64,000 nucleotides of DNA from Clavelina lepadiformis (taxonomy: Eukaryota > Chordata > Ascidiacea > Aplousobranchia > Clavelinidae): NCBI RefSeq assembly GCF_947623445.1, contig NC_135245.1:20529501-20593500 (forward strand), written 5' to 3'. The position numbers and the translations under genes were made by a program. Every line of letters starts with the position of its first letter. The first letter of the stretch is position 1. Below are positions 13,301 to 24,643 of the stretch, piece after piece. Below the pieces are notes generated by a model. It made no database searches. It was not told where the DNA came from and worked only from the letters and a program-made list of their open reading frames with translations.

Positions 13301-13641
13301 CACATATCCTATAGGCGTAACTTAACCGTAACGATTATCGTATGTTTATGGTGTAATGCATGATAAAAAGTGAGTCATTACGCTTTGAGTATTGAAAGCC
13401 ACTGAGTCCCTTCGAATGGACATTTCGTCGTCTTTAATAGCTGAAAGAGCTGGATTTAGCTTTACTTGATCGTAAGACTTCCTTGATTTCTTTCTTGGTA
13501 ACTCCATATTCCTCAAATAAGTAAGCAAATAATTGCGTGCAAACAATGCACTTGATAAACAAGAATAACCACGTTTTGCTGTCCGCATTTTGGGGTTGTT
13601 TTGAAATTGTGATGCCACACAAAAAAAAATATGGCTTTAGC
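10342..13641. other. Long gene-poor intergenic region
   Basis: About 3.3 kb with no supported gene. Near 10500-10570 there is a weak tRNA-like stretch with a B-box-like cgttcgattcc, too poor to call. At 11505-11518 there is a hAT-like terminal remnant. A 90-codon minus ORF at 13346-13618 is open but overlaps an equally plausible ORF in another frame and matches nothing I recognise. Confidence 0.4.
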
Positions 13642-13973
13642 CAGGGCTTCTCAAACTATGGGTCATGACCCCAAGTGGGGTCGTATAATGTAACTTTGGG
13701 GTCGTGAAACAAATTAAACTATGATCAATTGAATTTTTTGTTAATTTTTTATTCGCTTTGCTGTTTCCATCATGTGTTTTTTTATTACTGCACATTTACT
13801 TTTCTTGATTGCTTATATTTGTATGACTTCACCGCTAACAAAAAGACCACTTGAGATTTGTGATTGGTGGTTTATTGTTTTAATACCGTTAACGTGTAGA
13901 CCACCATCAAGAAGTCGCATAGAATTTCTTTTCTAGAATGGGATCGTAGAACAAAGAAGTTGGAGAAGCCCTG
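13642..13973. mobile_element. hAT-type MITE, family B (332 bp)
   Basis: Ends CAGGGCTTCTCAAACTATGG and TTGGAGAAGCCCTG are inverted repeats of the CAGxGxTTCTCAAAC class typical of hAT (Charlie-like) elements. Flanks gctttagc and gcctaaac are an imperfect 8-bp duplication (5 of 8), so the insertion is older than the others here. Non-coding. It sits about 90 bp upstream of the zinc-transporter start codon. Confidence 0.75.
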
Positions 13974-14014
13974 GCCTAAACAATTGTTAGTTATGTTTGC
14001 TACTTAATTAATAT

Positions 14015-14031
14015 TTTTGTTTATCTTTCAG
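14015..14031 (+). promoter_or_regulatory. Acceptor-like site upstream of SLC30A7 (5'-UTR intron or SL trans-splice)
   Basis: A pyrimidine-rich tract ending ttatctttcag precedes the start codon by 31 bp. No matching first exon is recognisable upstream. In Ciona many mRNAs receive a spliced leader at such an unpaired acceptor; a cis intron in the 5' UTR is the alternative. Confidence 0.45.
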
Positions 14032-14062
14032 ATCATTTTTTGGGCTGCATGCTAAATTTAAC

Positions 14063-15115
14063 ATGTTGCCTACAAGTCATAAAGATGGTGAATATAAGCC
14101 AGGAATTGGATTTCTTTCCAAGATAAAAGGATGGTTTATCACAATAATTCACGATGAAAGCTCAAGGAATATTTTGATGTTTCTTATGCTCAATCTTTCA
14201 TTTGCATTCGTTGAACTTCTCTGGGGGATTTGGAGCAACAGCCTCGGCTTGATTTCTGATTCTTTTCATATGTTTTTTGACTGCACTGCACTGTTGGCCG
14301 GCCTGGCAGCATCGGTTGTGGCTCGGTGGAAGTCCAATGACAGGTTCTCATATGGATATGTACGAGCTGAAGTGTTGGCCGCTTTCATAAATGCCTTGTT
14401 TTTGTTGTTCATCGCCTTTTTTATTCTGTCGGAAGCGATTGAGAGATTGGTTGAGCCACCAGAAGTGAAACATGAGCGACTGCTCATCGTGTCTGTTCTC
14501 GGGTTTATTGTCAACATGGTTGGAATATTTGTCTTCCATGGTCACGGACATCATGGTCATAGTCATGGACACTCTCACGGTCATGGTCATGACCACCACC
14601 ATGGACATAGTCATGATCATGATCACGATCATCATGGACATTCTCACGATGATCACAGCCCTGAATCTTCCCAGAGTCAGATCCTGCACAGCGTCTTCCT
14701 CCATATTCTTGCTGATACACTGGGAAGTGCAGGAGTGATTGTCTCAACATTGCTCATGCACTTCTTTGGATGGATGATTGCCGACCCGATATGCTCCTTG
14801 ATGATTGGACTGCTCATAGCAATCAGTGTTGTACCTCTCTTGCAGGACTCCATCGGGATTTTGATGCAAAGAACTCCATCCTCGCTGGACCAATCCATCC
14901 ATGGATGTCATCAGAAGGTGATGCAACTCGAAGGAGTTTATCGAATTCACGAGCCACACTTTTGGACCCTTTGTTCAGATGTCTATGTGGGGACAATTAA
15001 AGTACAAATAGCGCCAAACGCGAACCCCTCGTACATCCAGAGTCAAGCCCACAACATTTATGCTCAGGTCGGGGTGAGACAACTTTACGTTCAAATCGAC
15101 TTTTCTGCGATGTAA
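14063..15115 (+). CDS. SLC30A7: Zinc transporter 7 (ZnT7, SLC30A7), single exon
   Basis: One uninterrupted 350-aa frame. It matches the CDF/ZnT family along its length: LSFAFVELLWGIWSNSLGLISDSFHMFFD (TM1-TM2), SYGYVRAEVLAAFINALFLL (TM3), ERLLIVSVLGFIVNMVGIFVF (TM4), then HSVFLHILADTLGSAGVI (TM5). The transport-site residues are H69, D73, H214 and D218. A His-rich cytosolic loop (about residues 159-198, repeats of HGH, HSH, HDH) lies between TM4 and TM5 as in ZnT7. The C-terminus WTLCSDVYVGTIKVQIAP...VRQLYVQIDFSAM is ZnT7-like. ZnT7 loads zinc into the early secretory pathway. The start MLPTSHKDGEYKP agrees with the vertebrate start. The lack of introns is odd: vertebrate SLC30A7 has about eleven exons and most neighbours here are intron-dense. 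Confidence 0.95.
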   Translation: MLPTSHKDGEYKPGIGFLSKIKGWFITIIHDESSRNILMFLMLNLSFAFVELLWGIWSNSLGLISDSFHMFFDCTALLAGLAASVVARWKSNDRFSYGYVRAEVLAAFINALFLLFIAFFILSEAIERLVEPPEVKHERLLIVSVLGFIVNMVGIFVFHGHGHHGHSHGHSHGHGHDHHHGHSHDHDHDHHGHSHDDHSPESSQSQILHSVFLHILADTLGSAGVIVSTLLMHFFGWMIADPICSLMIGLLIAISVVPLLQDSIGILMQRTPSSLDQSIHGCHQKVMQLEGVYRIHEPHFWTLCSDVYVGTIKVQIAPNANPSYIQSQAHNIYAQVGVRQLYVQIDFSAM

Positions 15116-16204
15116 CCTTCTTTTATAATGTTGGTCTTAATACAAAGGTTTTTCACGATATTGATTTACACGTTTTCTTTTTTTAAAGATACCTGAGAAA
15201 TTGAATTCATATTTCATGAAATTTTTGCGTACAAACATTTTTAAACTTTGCATGTGTAATTTTTTTGTGCAATAGTAAATTATAGGTCAAAGTGTTTATC
15301 TTGATTGTTGAAATAGTTTGTAAATTTCATGGAAATCAACTTCGATTTTTGTTAGACTCCATTAACGGGGAATTATTGTGCTGAATGTTTCCAATTTGTC
15401 ATTTTTTGTTTTGATTTCCACCCCATGCAGTTTCTTGATCTTTCTTGCACTGATTGAAGCCGACTTTGTGTCCCCAACGGCTTCTCTATAGTAATATGAT
15501 GGTTTGTGTCGGCCATTCATCAAAACTAATTCTGCAGTTCTTGAAATTTGAAGCATGTTTGGTGAAATTTATCCAGAGATTGATCCGACCGCCTTCTTGC
15601 CCACTTTCTAAACATCCGCCATTTTTTTAATTCCTATTTTCTAGAGCGGATTTATGAAACTAATTATATCGGTCTGTTGTAAAAAATCTTGCAACTAGTA
15701 TTGAACGCTTTAAGCTGGTTGTGGAAATGCTGCTTTATCTGTTGAAAATATTCTTAATTTCGGCTGCTTTTATAAACTTTTGCTTATTGTGTAGACCTAC
15801 CTGTTTAATGTTGCCTTCCATCGTGGCAAATATTGTTTAGAATTTGTGCTTGATTTTCACGTCTTAGAAAATAAAACGTTGTAGACCAGTTAGTGAAAGG
15901 ATTCGCCGCCATCTATAGTTGAAGGTTGTCTCGTGTTTAAACACCAGTTTTCATATCAAAGTGACTTGATACCAGCTTTGCAATGTCCTTGTCTAAAGAA
16001 ACTATTTTCAGTTCTATGTGGAATTTTTTGCTCATCCCTCGATGTCATATTGTTTTCATATTTTTGTTATCTTTATAACATTTTGTAAGATGAGCAAATA
16101 TGTTTGGATCAAAGAAAATGTCATTTATTTAAATCATTGTGCTGAGTAAGTAACCTTATTTTTGTCTATTTGGTGAAGCATTCTGAGTGCAAGTTTGTAA
16201 TAGA
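15116..16204. other. SLC30A7 3' region and ACBD3 promoter
   Basis: AT-rich, no ORF of note. Holds the zinc-transporter 3' UTR (several aataaa-like hexamers, for example near 15870) and the start region of ACBD3. Confidence 0.4.
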
Positions 16205-18319
16205 ATGGCAGATGTTGAAAAAGTGACTGAAACTCTGGTAAACACTTCTATTGAAAATGGAAAACTTGATGACTTCTGGGGGTTTTCCCTGCATGAAGCC
16301 TTTCGGATGGCAATTAAGTTTTACAAAGGTAAAGCTACAATTGTATGGAAACAAATATTTGATTAGATTTGTTCTTATTTCTTTTAAAATTAATTATTAA
16401 AAATGTATAAATGCAACCTTCACATGTGTGACCTTTATTTCCTTAATTTGTAGACAACGAAGGCAAGAAGACGTTAGACGGGATGCCGTACGATGACAAG
16501 GTCTACTTATCTGCGCTCACAAAACAAGTATCACACGGTCCACTGGCTCAACAGCACGACCTCCCTGACATTGGCTTCTTAGACATGTTCGGCCACGACA
16601 GAAGGTAAGGTGCAAGATCAATTCCAAAGCTTTCCGGAGGTTGCGGAGTTGAAATTTCTTCCTTGGTCGATTATTTCAGGAAGGTGTGGTCATCATTGGC
16701 GGATATCTCCTCTAATGATGCGAGAAGAAAATTTATCCACAAACTCACTCAAACGATCCCTGTTTTTGCTCCATTCATGGTCGCTCATCAGAAGGAGAAG
16801 GAGGAACAGGAGAGGCAAAGGTCCAATGTTCTTTTGGTTTCATGCTGGAGAAAAAATTTGCGGTATCAAGTTTCCTTGATGGCTGTCGGACTGGAACAAA
16901 ATTTTTGAAACTTCATTTTCAGGCAAAAAAAGGAAGAAGCAGAGAGGTTGCGCATAGAGGAGGAGAAGAGGAAAAAAGAGGAGGAAGAGCAAAGAAGAAA
17001 CAAAGAATTAGAGGAGCAAAGAGAAGCTGCGGAGAGAGCGAAACAGGAGCAGGACCAGCAGAAGTATGTAGATGATGATGTCATCATTATTTCACATACA
17101 TGTTGTATCATGAACGTTTTGATGTTTGTGTTATAACCTAAAGTTATGTGAAAATAGCAGAGTTCTGTGGTTTAATGCAGCCAGGTGGATGCACAATGAC
17201 GAAACATGTGAAGCTGCAGACCCATGAGTAACGGCGTTTTTGTTTTTCAGGCAACAGATCATGGCGGCTTTGAACGCCCAGACCCACGCACAATTCCAAC
17301 AATACGCAGCCCAGCAGTATCCCGGCAATCAGGAGCAGGTTTGTTGTCTCGACAACAACTCATGATGACAGGCCTGTCTAGGTAGAACATTTGTTGTTTT
17401 AATGTAACTGGTTATATTGTCAACAGCAAGCCATCTTGATAAGCCAGCTGCAGGAGCAACACTATCAACAATACATGAAACTCTATCTTCAACAACAACA
17501 ACAATCTCAACAACAACCACAAACAGTGGAGCAACAGCAACTGGCAGAGACGAGTGAGAAAGTGAACGAGCTGAAAGAAGGAGACTCAGAGAGCACAGGA
17601 AGTGAAGACAACATCTCTGAAGGTTGCGATGCTTTCATGGAAATCATATAATGGAATGTTTACAATTATTTCAATAATAAATTACGACAATTTTTTCCAA
17701 CCTCAGCGTCACTGCCCCGGATAGTAGAAGCGTCGCTATGGACACGACCCCAGTTGATTGAGTTCAAGGATCAAATCAAGCGTGACCCGGAGTCTGTCCT
17801 GACCGTGGGTCGTGGGGAGGTGGTCACTGTGCGGGTGCCGACCCACGAAGAAGGTGCGGCTTGCATGTTGGCAGGGTCGTGACCTCTTTTACCTCTCCAT
17901 CTCGTTACAGGTGCTTACGTTTTCTGGGAGTTCGCGACTGACTATTACGACCTTGGGTTTGGAGTATTCTTCGAATGGACCGACTCGACCAATGAGCAAC
18001 AAGTCTCCGTGCAAGTCGGAGAGAGCTCCGAGGAAGAAAGCGATGAAGGTATTTCCTTTGCATGTTGTCTGTGGTTCATGATCACATAATATTCTATTAT
18101 GACGTCACAGAAGGGGGCGATCTTGAGCGGGGTGGACACGTGGACGACCGCCCCCCGATGGACGAGATAGTCCCGGTGTATCGGAGAGATTGCCACACGG
18201 AGGTGCACGCGGGCTCTCACAGGTACCCAGGCAGAGGGGTCTATCTCCTCAAGTTCGACAACAGCTACTCCCTGTGGAGGTCAAAGACTTTGTATTATAG
18301 AGTATATTATACCAGATGA
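16205..18319 (+). CDS. ACBD3: Golgi resident protein GCP60 / ACBD3
   Basis: Ten exons: 16205-16328, 16454-16604, 16680-16820, 16923-17063, 17251-17338, 17427-17622, 17707-17853, 17911-18048, 18111-18319 (the 3' ones join in phase); 444 aa against about 528 in human. Residues about 20-105 form the acyl-CoA-binding-like domain ([38 protein letters not shown]). Next comes a charged E/R/K coiled coil (about 130-190), then a Q-rich stretch containing [20 protein letters not shown]. The C-terminus is a GOLD domain (MWTRPQ-like [52 protein letters not shown], ending [16 protein letters not shown]), almost identical to the vertebrate one. The known protein binds giantin and golgin partners, recruits PI4KB to the Golgi and is used by picornaviruses. 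The Gln run near 17490 is encoded by caa repeats and may vary in length. Confidence 0.95.
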
Positions 18320-18948
18320 TGGCGTCATACCTACTATTCTTATTCACTTTATGACGTCACTCAATGAACTCCTCAAGCGAATATTGCTTTTCTTTTATCG
18401 TGACTTGAACGTCATAAGTGCTTGCGTCGTGATCTAGTATTTATACAAGATGTTTTGTGCAGTGACGTCATTGAGAAGCGTGTTGTTTGCCGATATTCGC
18501 ACTTTTTGAGAACACAATACCATTATGACGGGTTAATAGCGTGCTAATTTATAATATTTACGTCGTTCTAATTGGTCATTGTTGCTCGGAAAACTCCAAT
18601 TGCAATTGGGGATTTCCCGTCATTATCATTTTTGATTGGCGGCTTGTCGCTCATCCACTGTAGTACGATGATTGCTGCTATTTTGCATGAGCGATGTTGT
18701 GGTCGTATTTTTTTGTTGATCGTTCCAAATATATTCTGTTAAGCATTATATGGTGTCTCTGCGAATGACTTTTGATTCGGCGTGTACTTCATGAAATATT
18801 TATGCTGTAAAGCCGTTCTGTTTATGCAAATCATGCACTGGCCATTATTACGAATGCAGTTCGTCATAAAGAGTTGAATTATGACCCAGAACTTTAACAA
18901 ACCTATCACGGTTGAGCAGGAATGGACGACAGGTAAGCGGAAAGTAAA
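18320..18948. other. Intergenic, no gene seen
   Basis: AT-rich spacer after ACBD3 with scattered tgacgtca motifs. No ORF or bounded repeat supported. Confidence 0.4.
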
Positions 18949-18956
18949 GTGATGAC

Positions 18957-19603
18957 TAGGGCAACCAGTTTTTTGACCTAAAAATTTTAAATTTTGACCT
19001 TAAAATTTGCACATTTTGACCTCATTTTGACCTTAAAAGTTTATATTTTGACCTAAAAAATTAACATTTTGACCTAAAAAGTTTAGATTTTGACCTCATT
19101 TTGAAAAACGCTATACTGATAGTCTCTACACTGTCTACAGCAACTTTCTAATCTAAAGCTGCATTTAAAAATGACAAAATGCTTTTCTAGTGTTGACTTT
19201 TTTTTCGTTTCTGCGTATTAAGATTGACAACTTGCAGTTTCAAATGCAATGACGTCACATCGTGACGTCACCAAACGCGCTGAAAAGCCTTCCCTCTCTT
19301 TGTGGCTTTGGTTCTAAGTAAAATTTGCGGGACTGGAATTGTTTGCGGTACAAGAAAAGAGAAAAACGGAAGAATAATATTACAAAATGGTTACAAAATT
19401 ACAAGTTTAATAGATTTTGACCTAAAAAAAAGACCTAACGAAACAATTTGACCGTATTTTGACCTAACGTAACATTTTGACTTTATCTGACCTAATAACT
19501 TCTATACCACACGTCGTACAAAGCTGAAACTTGTTTTGTGCTTGTTTCATAGCATTCTGAGCAGGTAAAAAAAAATTGACCATATTGACTTTTGGTTGCC
19601 CTA
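18957..19603. mobile_element. hAT-type MITE, family C, copy 1 (647 bp)
   Basis: Ends tagggcaaccagttttttga and ...ttttggttgcccta are inverted. Perfect 8-bp duplication gtgatgac at 18949-18956 and 19604-19611. Both ends carry clusters of ttttgacct-type motifs (TGACC), a likely subterminal binding array. The interior is nearly identical to the copy at 32968-33516, which is about 100 bp shorter, mainly near the left end. Confidence 0.92.
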
Positions 19604-19628
19604 GTGATGACGAAAGGTCGCTTTAAAG

Positions 19629-20118
19629 CAGTGATTCCCAACCTTTTTTGGTGTCGGGGCCGAATTTCAAACTTCATAGTACGTATGGAACCGCATGAAA
19701 ACACTCAAGCAATTATAACGAAAATTTTAAAGCATGAAAACATGTACCCACGAATAGCAACACTAACAAGAAAAATAACACAAATCAATTTAATGTCCAA
19801 CTTGGCATTGGCTTTGAGTTTTAACAACTTTGTCAAAGTGAGGCGCAATTGTGGTTTAGGATTCAGGAGGCGGTTTATGATCCACAATAAGTAGACTATG
19901 GGCCATTCACAACAGTATAAAGTAGGCTACAGGGTGTAGCTGTAAGATGGAAAATGAAATATATGTAAACAATTTTGAACTAACGCTATAAATTTTGACC
20001 AATTTTTGTCAAGTCAAAAAATAATTGCCCTAAATATTATAAATAGATTTTTTATTTTTTTGAGGGTCAATGAGAGCCACCCAGAAAGCTACCTTGGAGC
20101 CGCAGTTGAGAACCACTG
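19629..20118. mobile_element. hAT-type MITE, family D, copy 1 (490 bp)
   Basis: Begins CAGTGATTCCCAACC and ends GAGAACCACTG, the classic hAT terminal pattern, with a perfect 8-bp duplication ctttaaag (19621-19628 and 20119-20126). A 100-codon ORF inside (19592-19894) spans the left junction and is not a gene. Confidence 0.9.
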
Positions 20119-20595
20119 CTTTAAAGTAAAAGTGAGAATGTTTTCAAACCAACCCAGACAAGGATGCTGCCAACCACGTAAGAACTGACATAGTTTGGGG
20201 TCTATGACGTGATTGTAAAAATAAGACGTTTACAATCCCACGTATGCTTAAACTTTTTCTTGTAATTTAACTTAAGCAAATTCTTCAGTCGCCTTGACAC
20301 AATACCGGTTGCGTCATCAAAAAACGTCACGTTCGCAATGACGTCACTGACACGAAACCAGCTGACTATGACGTTGAAGAAACTATGTTAAAAGTTTTCC
20401 CAGGGAAAAGTTCATCACAAACTTCCCCTTTCAAAGATGATGTCAAAGAATGCGAATAAATATTTCATCGATTCGAACAAAACCAGCGAAGTAAAAATTC
20501 CCCCTTATCGACGTCAGGAAATAACGGGACATCCCCTCAAGGGTATCCAATTTTCAACTTTGATGCACAAATTTACCAAACATTTGCTATTTAAC

Positions 20596-20702
20596 TAGGG
20601 ATGGGTCGATACGAACCCAAACCCGAATAGATTCGCCGAATATCGCCTTTATGGAAGATTCGGGCGAACACGAATACCAACAATCCTCGCGGCACATTCC
20701 TA
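20596..20702. mobile_element. hAT-type MITE, family E, internally deleted copy (107 bp)
   Basis: Begins tagggatgggtcgatacgaa, ends ggcacattccta, with perfect 8-bp duplication tatttaac (20588-20595 and 20703-20710). The first ~90 bp match the start of the longer element at 32044-32472 and the last ~20 bp match its end, so most of the middle is missing. Confidence 0.88.
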
Positions 20703-21942
20703 TATTTAACTTATTTGAATGTTTCGGCAACCACCATAATTTAGAGGTTGTGCAAATGCATTGTACGTCGCTGTTTTAAGTGTGATGAAATACAATTGCA
20801 TTATTACGTTTCACATAAACCGAGGAAGTGACCATGCGTGATCTGCAAATAGCCGTTGCCGCCGGGATGACCTCACGCCCAGTTTTGTTGGCCCTGGTTG
20901 GATGTTGGCCGCCAACTGACACCAGGTATCTGACAGAGCTTGCTATCTTTATCGTTCATCGCATTTGTTACAATCGCTTTATTACTGAGTACTATTGGAT
21001 CTACAGACAGCATTGTTATCAAATAATAATCAACATAGTTCAAGAAAATAATGAACCGATTGTCAAACGATGAACCATCGTCCAACACAGCAGGTTGCTT
21101 GCCACACTTTCTATCAAGCTTTTGCGAGAAAACCTCGATAAACAAAGCGAATTGCGCCTTGCAACTGTTCTTGCGGAGAAGGTAATCGTTTAATCATATT
21201 GTAAAAGTTACTCTATTTATTATGACATAAGTATTGACAAAACCCATGGTGACGTCACAATAGTTATGCCCAACTCAGGACGTTAAACGTTTTGGGCAAC
21301 GAAGCGTGCATAAAATAGTTGTCTCATGTCGTATTGCCGGCAAACATTCTCATAGACAACATATAACTTGTATATGATTATTGGACTTTGTCGACTCTAG
21401 TTCTGTCAGAAGATTACTTCCAATGAATTAGTTTAATAAAATAACAATTAGAAAGGTTTCGTGACAAGTTGATCGAAGGCATGCTCAATTTTCGATCTGT
21501 GATTTCAAATCAAATTTAAAATACGTCCACGAGAATGAATTTTTATAACGTTTGTCAAATCATCCAGTTTAACGAATCGAGAGACGCACGTAATGAAATG
21601 AGCTTTTTCCTCAGCGCAAAACATTCGTGTTGTCCCAATTTAACAAAAGTTAAACACTTTTGATCTCTGGCATGAACTTACATCATTTCAAAAACTTTTC
21701 TGGTTCGATTATTTGCTTTTTCTTATCCGTTTGTTTAGAATCAGTTTGAGTTCAATATATTAATGATTCATAAACTCTATGGTTTAGGTTTATAAATTTT
21801 GGAGCAATCCTCAAAAATCATAAACCGTCCCCTCAATGCAATTCTAAACTATGATAGATTTTCAGAATTTCTATAAAACTTCACAAATTCCATTTTTGTA
21901 TGAAAACAACCGATCGAGTTTTATCGCGATTTGATAGAAACG

Positions 21943-22020
21943 TTCTACGCTGTCAACTATCAATCAGATTCAACGCTGTAAACTGTCAATCATATTCTAC
22001 GCTGTCAACTGTCAATCATA
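21943..22020. repeat. 26-bp tandem repeat, three copies
   Basis: Three head-to-tail units of the type ttctacgctgtcaactgtca (26 bp each: 21943-21968, 21969-21994, 21995-22020) with a few differences between copies. Confidence 0.88.
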
Positions 22021-22213
22021 TTCTCCCCCGCCAGTCATGATAAACACGAACTCTTTGGCAAGTTAAAACGAAGATTACAATTGAAAACAAATTGTTTATC
22101 TCTGGCTTCATGATAGGTCAGAGATAGGAAAAGTTTCAAGCGGGCTTGGATGGAAATTGGTGCAAAATTATCTCTTATTTGACAAACGCAGCGCGCTTTC
22201 TTATCAGGCGCGG

Positions 22214-22230
22214 AGTTGATATAAAAAGGA
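22214..22230 (+). promoter_or_regulatory. TATA-like box before the CCCH gene
   Basis: The stretch gttgatataaaaaggattt lies about 50 bp upstream of the first codon at 22277 and fits a TATA element with a short leader. Position and spacing are the only evidence. Confidence 0.4.
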
Positions 22231-22276
22231 TTTCGATTAAATTCTAGAATCAGTGGCGGAGATTGATCACAGCAAC

Positions 22277-24643
22277 ATGGAGCTCAAAGAAACTGAATCA
22301 CCTTTCAAACGTAAGTTGAAGATAAACTTCTGTTGCTATCCTTGCCACGGGGAGCGCAAATTAAGACTTAGCAATAGATAAAAAACTTAGTAAGCTTTCT
22401 AGTTGAAAGTCTAGAATTGTAGATAGGATTTCAAAGAGCGATTGATCGATGAAGTTACAGTTACAAATTTTAGAGTTGATGAACCATAAGAGTCACGATC
22501 CCCTGGCTCGAATAAACTTTGCAGCAGTTTACATTATTCAAGAGATGTTTTGATGATGTCGTGTAACATATAGGCCTAACATAACTTCATAGTTTTTTTG
22601 TTAAATCACCTGAAGTGTAGACATGAGGTTGAATGACGTCATTACTTTAACTTTCTCCAGTCACATCGTTTGAGACGCCGCTTCCTTCCTTTCGACCCCG
22701 GAAGTTCTCATCGCCATTTGCTCACTTTCCCAAGCTTCAGCTTGGGACGACATCTAGTAGGCAAACGTCTTCTCGGCTTCTCGCAGATTCCGGAATAGGA
22801 TCAATCTTCTCTGATTGTGTCGTAAACAAAAGCAAATTATGTCCAAAGTAAGTTATGATAGTTGCGTAATATCAGGCACATGCCACGAATGTGTTTCACT
22901 CAACAGGTATCACAACGAGGGTCTATGCGAGCTCGGACCGAACTGTCCCCTGGTCCACGAGGAAAAGACTGACTACTTCACCTCGTTTGACCCCACTGCC
23001 CCCGAGTTTTTTCCTCGCTCAACACAAAAATCTTTTATGACGTCAGAAAGCTTCGACCAACCTTGGAAAGTAGCTGAGGGAGACACATTGGCTCGTGACC
23101 TAACTAACCTTGCATTACGTCACAGTCGCTCTGGTAAGTACCCTGATTCGAGAGTCGATTGATACATTGAATTCTCACTTTCACAGAGATGGTTAATTTA
23201 TCAGGTGGAGATTTCATGAGTCTGGGTGAAGATAGGTGAGCGCACAATTTGCTTGTTTTCTATCAAAATTGCCATTTCTTCTTTCAAAAGATTTTTAACA
23301 ATTTAGTCGCCAGACTTTAACCGTCGGTTTTATTCAAACTGCGTTACCAGGTTTTTGTCCATTGTAGCACGTTGGTGTTTTCCATAATAAGAGCTATCTA
23401 GATTCTTTATAGTCAAATGACGATAAAAGATGAGACACTGCGTTGAATAAAACGATCTTGAATAAGACAAATCGAAAAAGTCTCGGGTTAATAAGGATAA
23501 AGATAATCGAACTTGATTTTGATGAGTTCAAAGCCGCATGCAGTGAAATTGACCTTGAGGACACGTCAAATATATCGGTCACTTGTAGTCTCCCAGAGTA
23601 GTTTGCTTTGAACCCTGCAGTAATAACAAAAACAATGTATTCAAAGTGTTAAGTATCTAGCAAATAAAGAAAATGTGAGCTTACATCTATTATAGTTGTG
23701 TTTTTGGAAACTTCTTGATGTTTAAAAAAACATACTGCATCAGCAGGTCACGTGATCGTAATCTAACAGCAGATAGTTCGTCATTTGAAAACGACGTCAT
23801 TCTTTGTAAGGCGTCATCTGAATCGTCACAAACGTTATCAGGTGCACTTATGAACTAAGAATGTAAAACACATAGGTGCGGAAATGTTTTGTGTTAATGA
23901 TGATGACAGTAGAAATGACGTCATAATGGTCAACTATAGGTAGCAACGAACAACGTCGCCGTTCAAGCGGACTCAAGTTTAAGACGGAGCCATGCACCAC
24001 ATTCCACACGATCGGAAGTTGCCCCTACGGAGATAAATGCAATTTTTATCACAGCAGCAAGGAGAAAAATATCGCTCGGACCAAAACTCGTCTCTGTAAA
24101 AGTTGGAATTCAACCGGAAGCTGCAATTTTGGGTCGAAATGTGACTTCGCTCACGGTACGTTCTTAAGTATTGACCTGAAGTCTCAACTGTTTACAGCTT
24201 ACCAAGCCAGCCCAAGCAAACACAAGATCAAAATCCTTAACAGAACAAATAATGGCTCATTCATAAGTTTGTCTTGCTTTCTCAGGTTCTGATGAACTCA
24301 GTGTAAAATTCAAAACAAGACTCTGCAAGGTTTTTCTTTCAACCGGCAGATGTCCGTATGGAGCGCAGTGTACATTTGCCCATAACGAAAAAGAAAAACG
24401 AAAAGACATTTCCACCGTCTACAAGTTTAAGACAGAGATTTGTGAACTGTAAGTTTACCTTGCAGTTTAAAAATAAAATAGATACAAATGTACGTTCATG
24501 TTTTTTTTACTGCATTTAACAAAACAATTAATACAATACTTGAATTTAGATGGCTCATGGGAAACTGCCATTTTGGTTCCGTTTGCCACTTTGCACATGG
24601 AGCAAGCGAACTTCAGTCAAACCAAGAATTACCTCAACTATAG
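22277..24643 (+). CDS. CCCH zinc-finger protein, ZFP36/TIS11-like, five fingers (348 aa)
   Basis: Eight exons: 22277-22310, 22661-22847, 22907-23133, 23205-23235, 23747-23841, 23940-24155, 24286-24448, 24550-24643; all phases join. Five CCCH fingers: 72-91 (CPKYHNEGLC...CPLVH), 210-229, 244-263, 277-296 (all Cx8Cx5Cx3H) and 316-334 (Cx7Cx5Cx3H). Finger 1 is divided by the intron after 22847 and finger 5 by the intron after 24448. Fingers 2-5 are each preceded by a K-T-[ER]-x-C lead (FKTEPC, TKTRLC, FKTRLC, FKTEIC), the TTP/TIS11 signature for binding AU-rich RNA. Tristetraprolin proteins have only two fingers, so this looks like a doubled pair plus a distant N-terminal one. Likely a cytoplasmic regulator of mRNA decay or translation, as for TTP or the worm MEX/POS proteins. 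Whether it is maternal or germline cannot be told. Target and orthology are inference. Confidence 0.88.

Larger units (their letters stand above)
20711..22276. other. Intergenic and upstream region of the CCCH gene
   Basis: No supported gene. Contains the 26-bp tandem triplet at 21943-22020. The 200 bp before the start codon include a TATA-like gatataaaaagg near 22220 that could serve the CCCH gene. Confidence 0.4.

Noticed and set aside
13346-13618. 90-codon minus-strand ORF next to a MITE
   Set aside because: A second frame over the same bases is open almost as long; neither shows a domain or splice context.
14266-14750. Several minus-strand ORFs rich in His, Asp or Met
   Set aside because: Shadows of the His-rich loop and transmembrane segments of the zinc transporter.
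20596-22020. Short regular repeats that might suggest a CRISPR array
   Set aside because: The 26-bp units at 21943-22020 abut without spacers, and the genome is eukaryotic.
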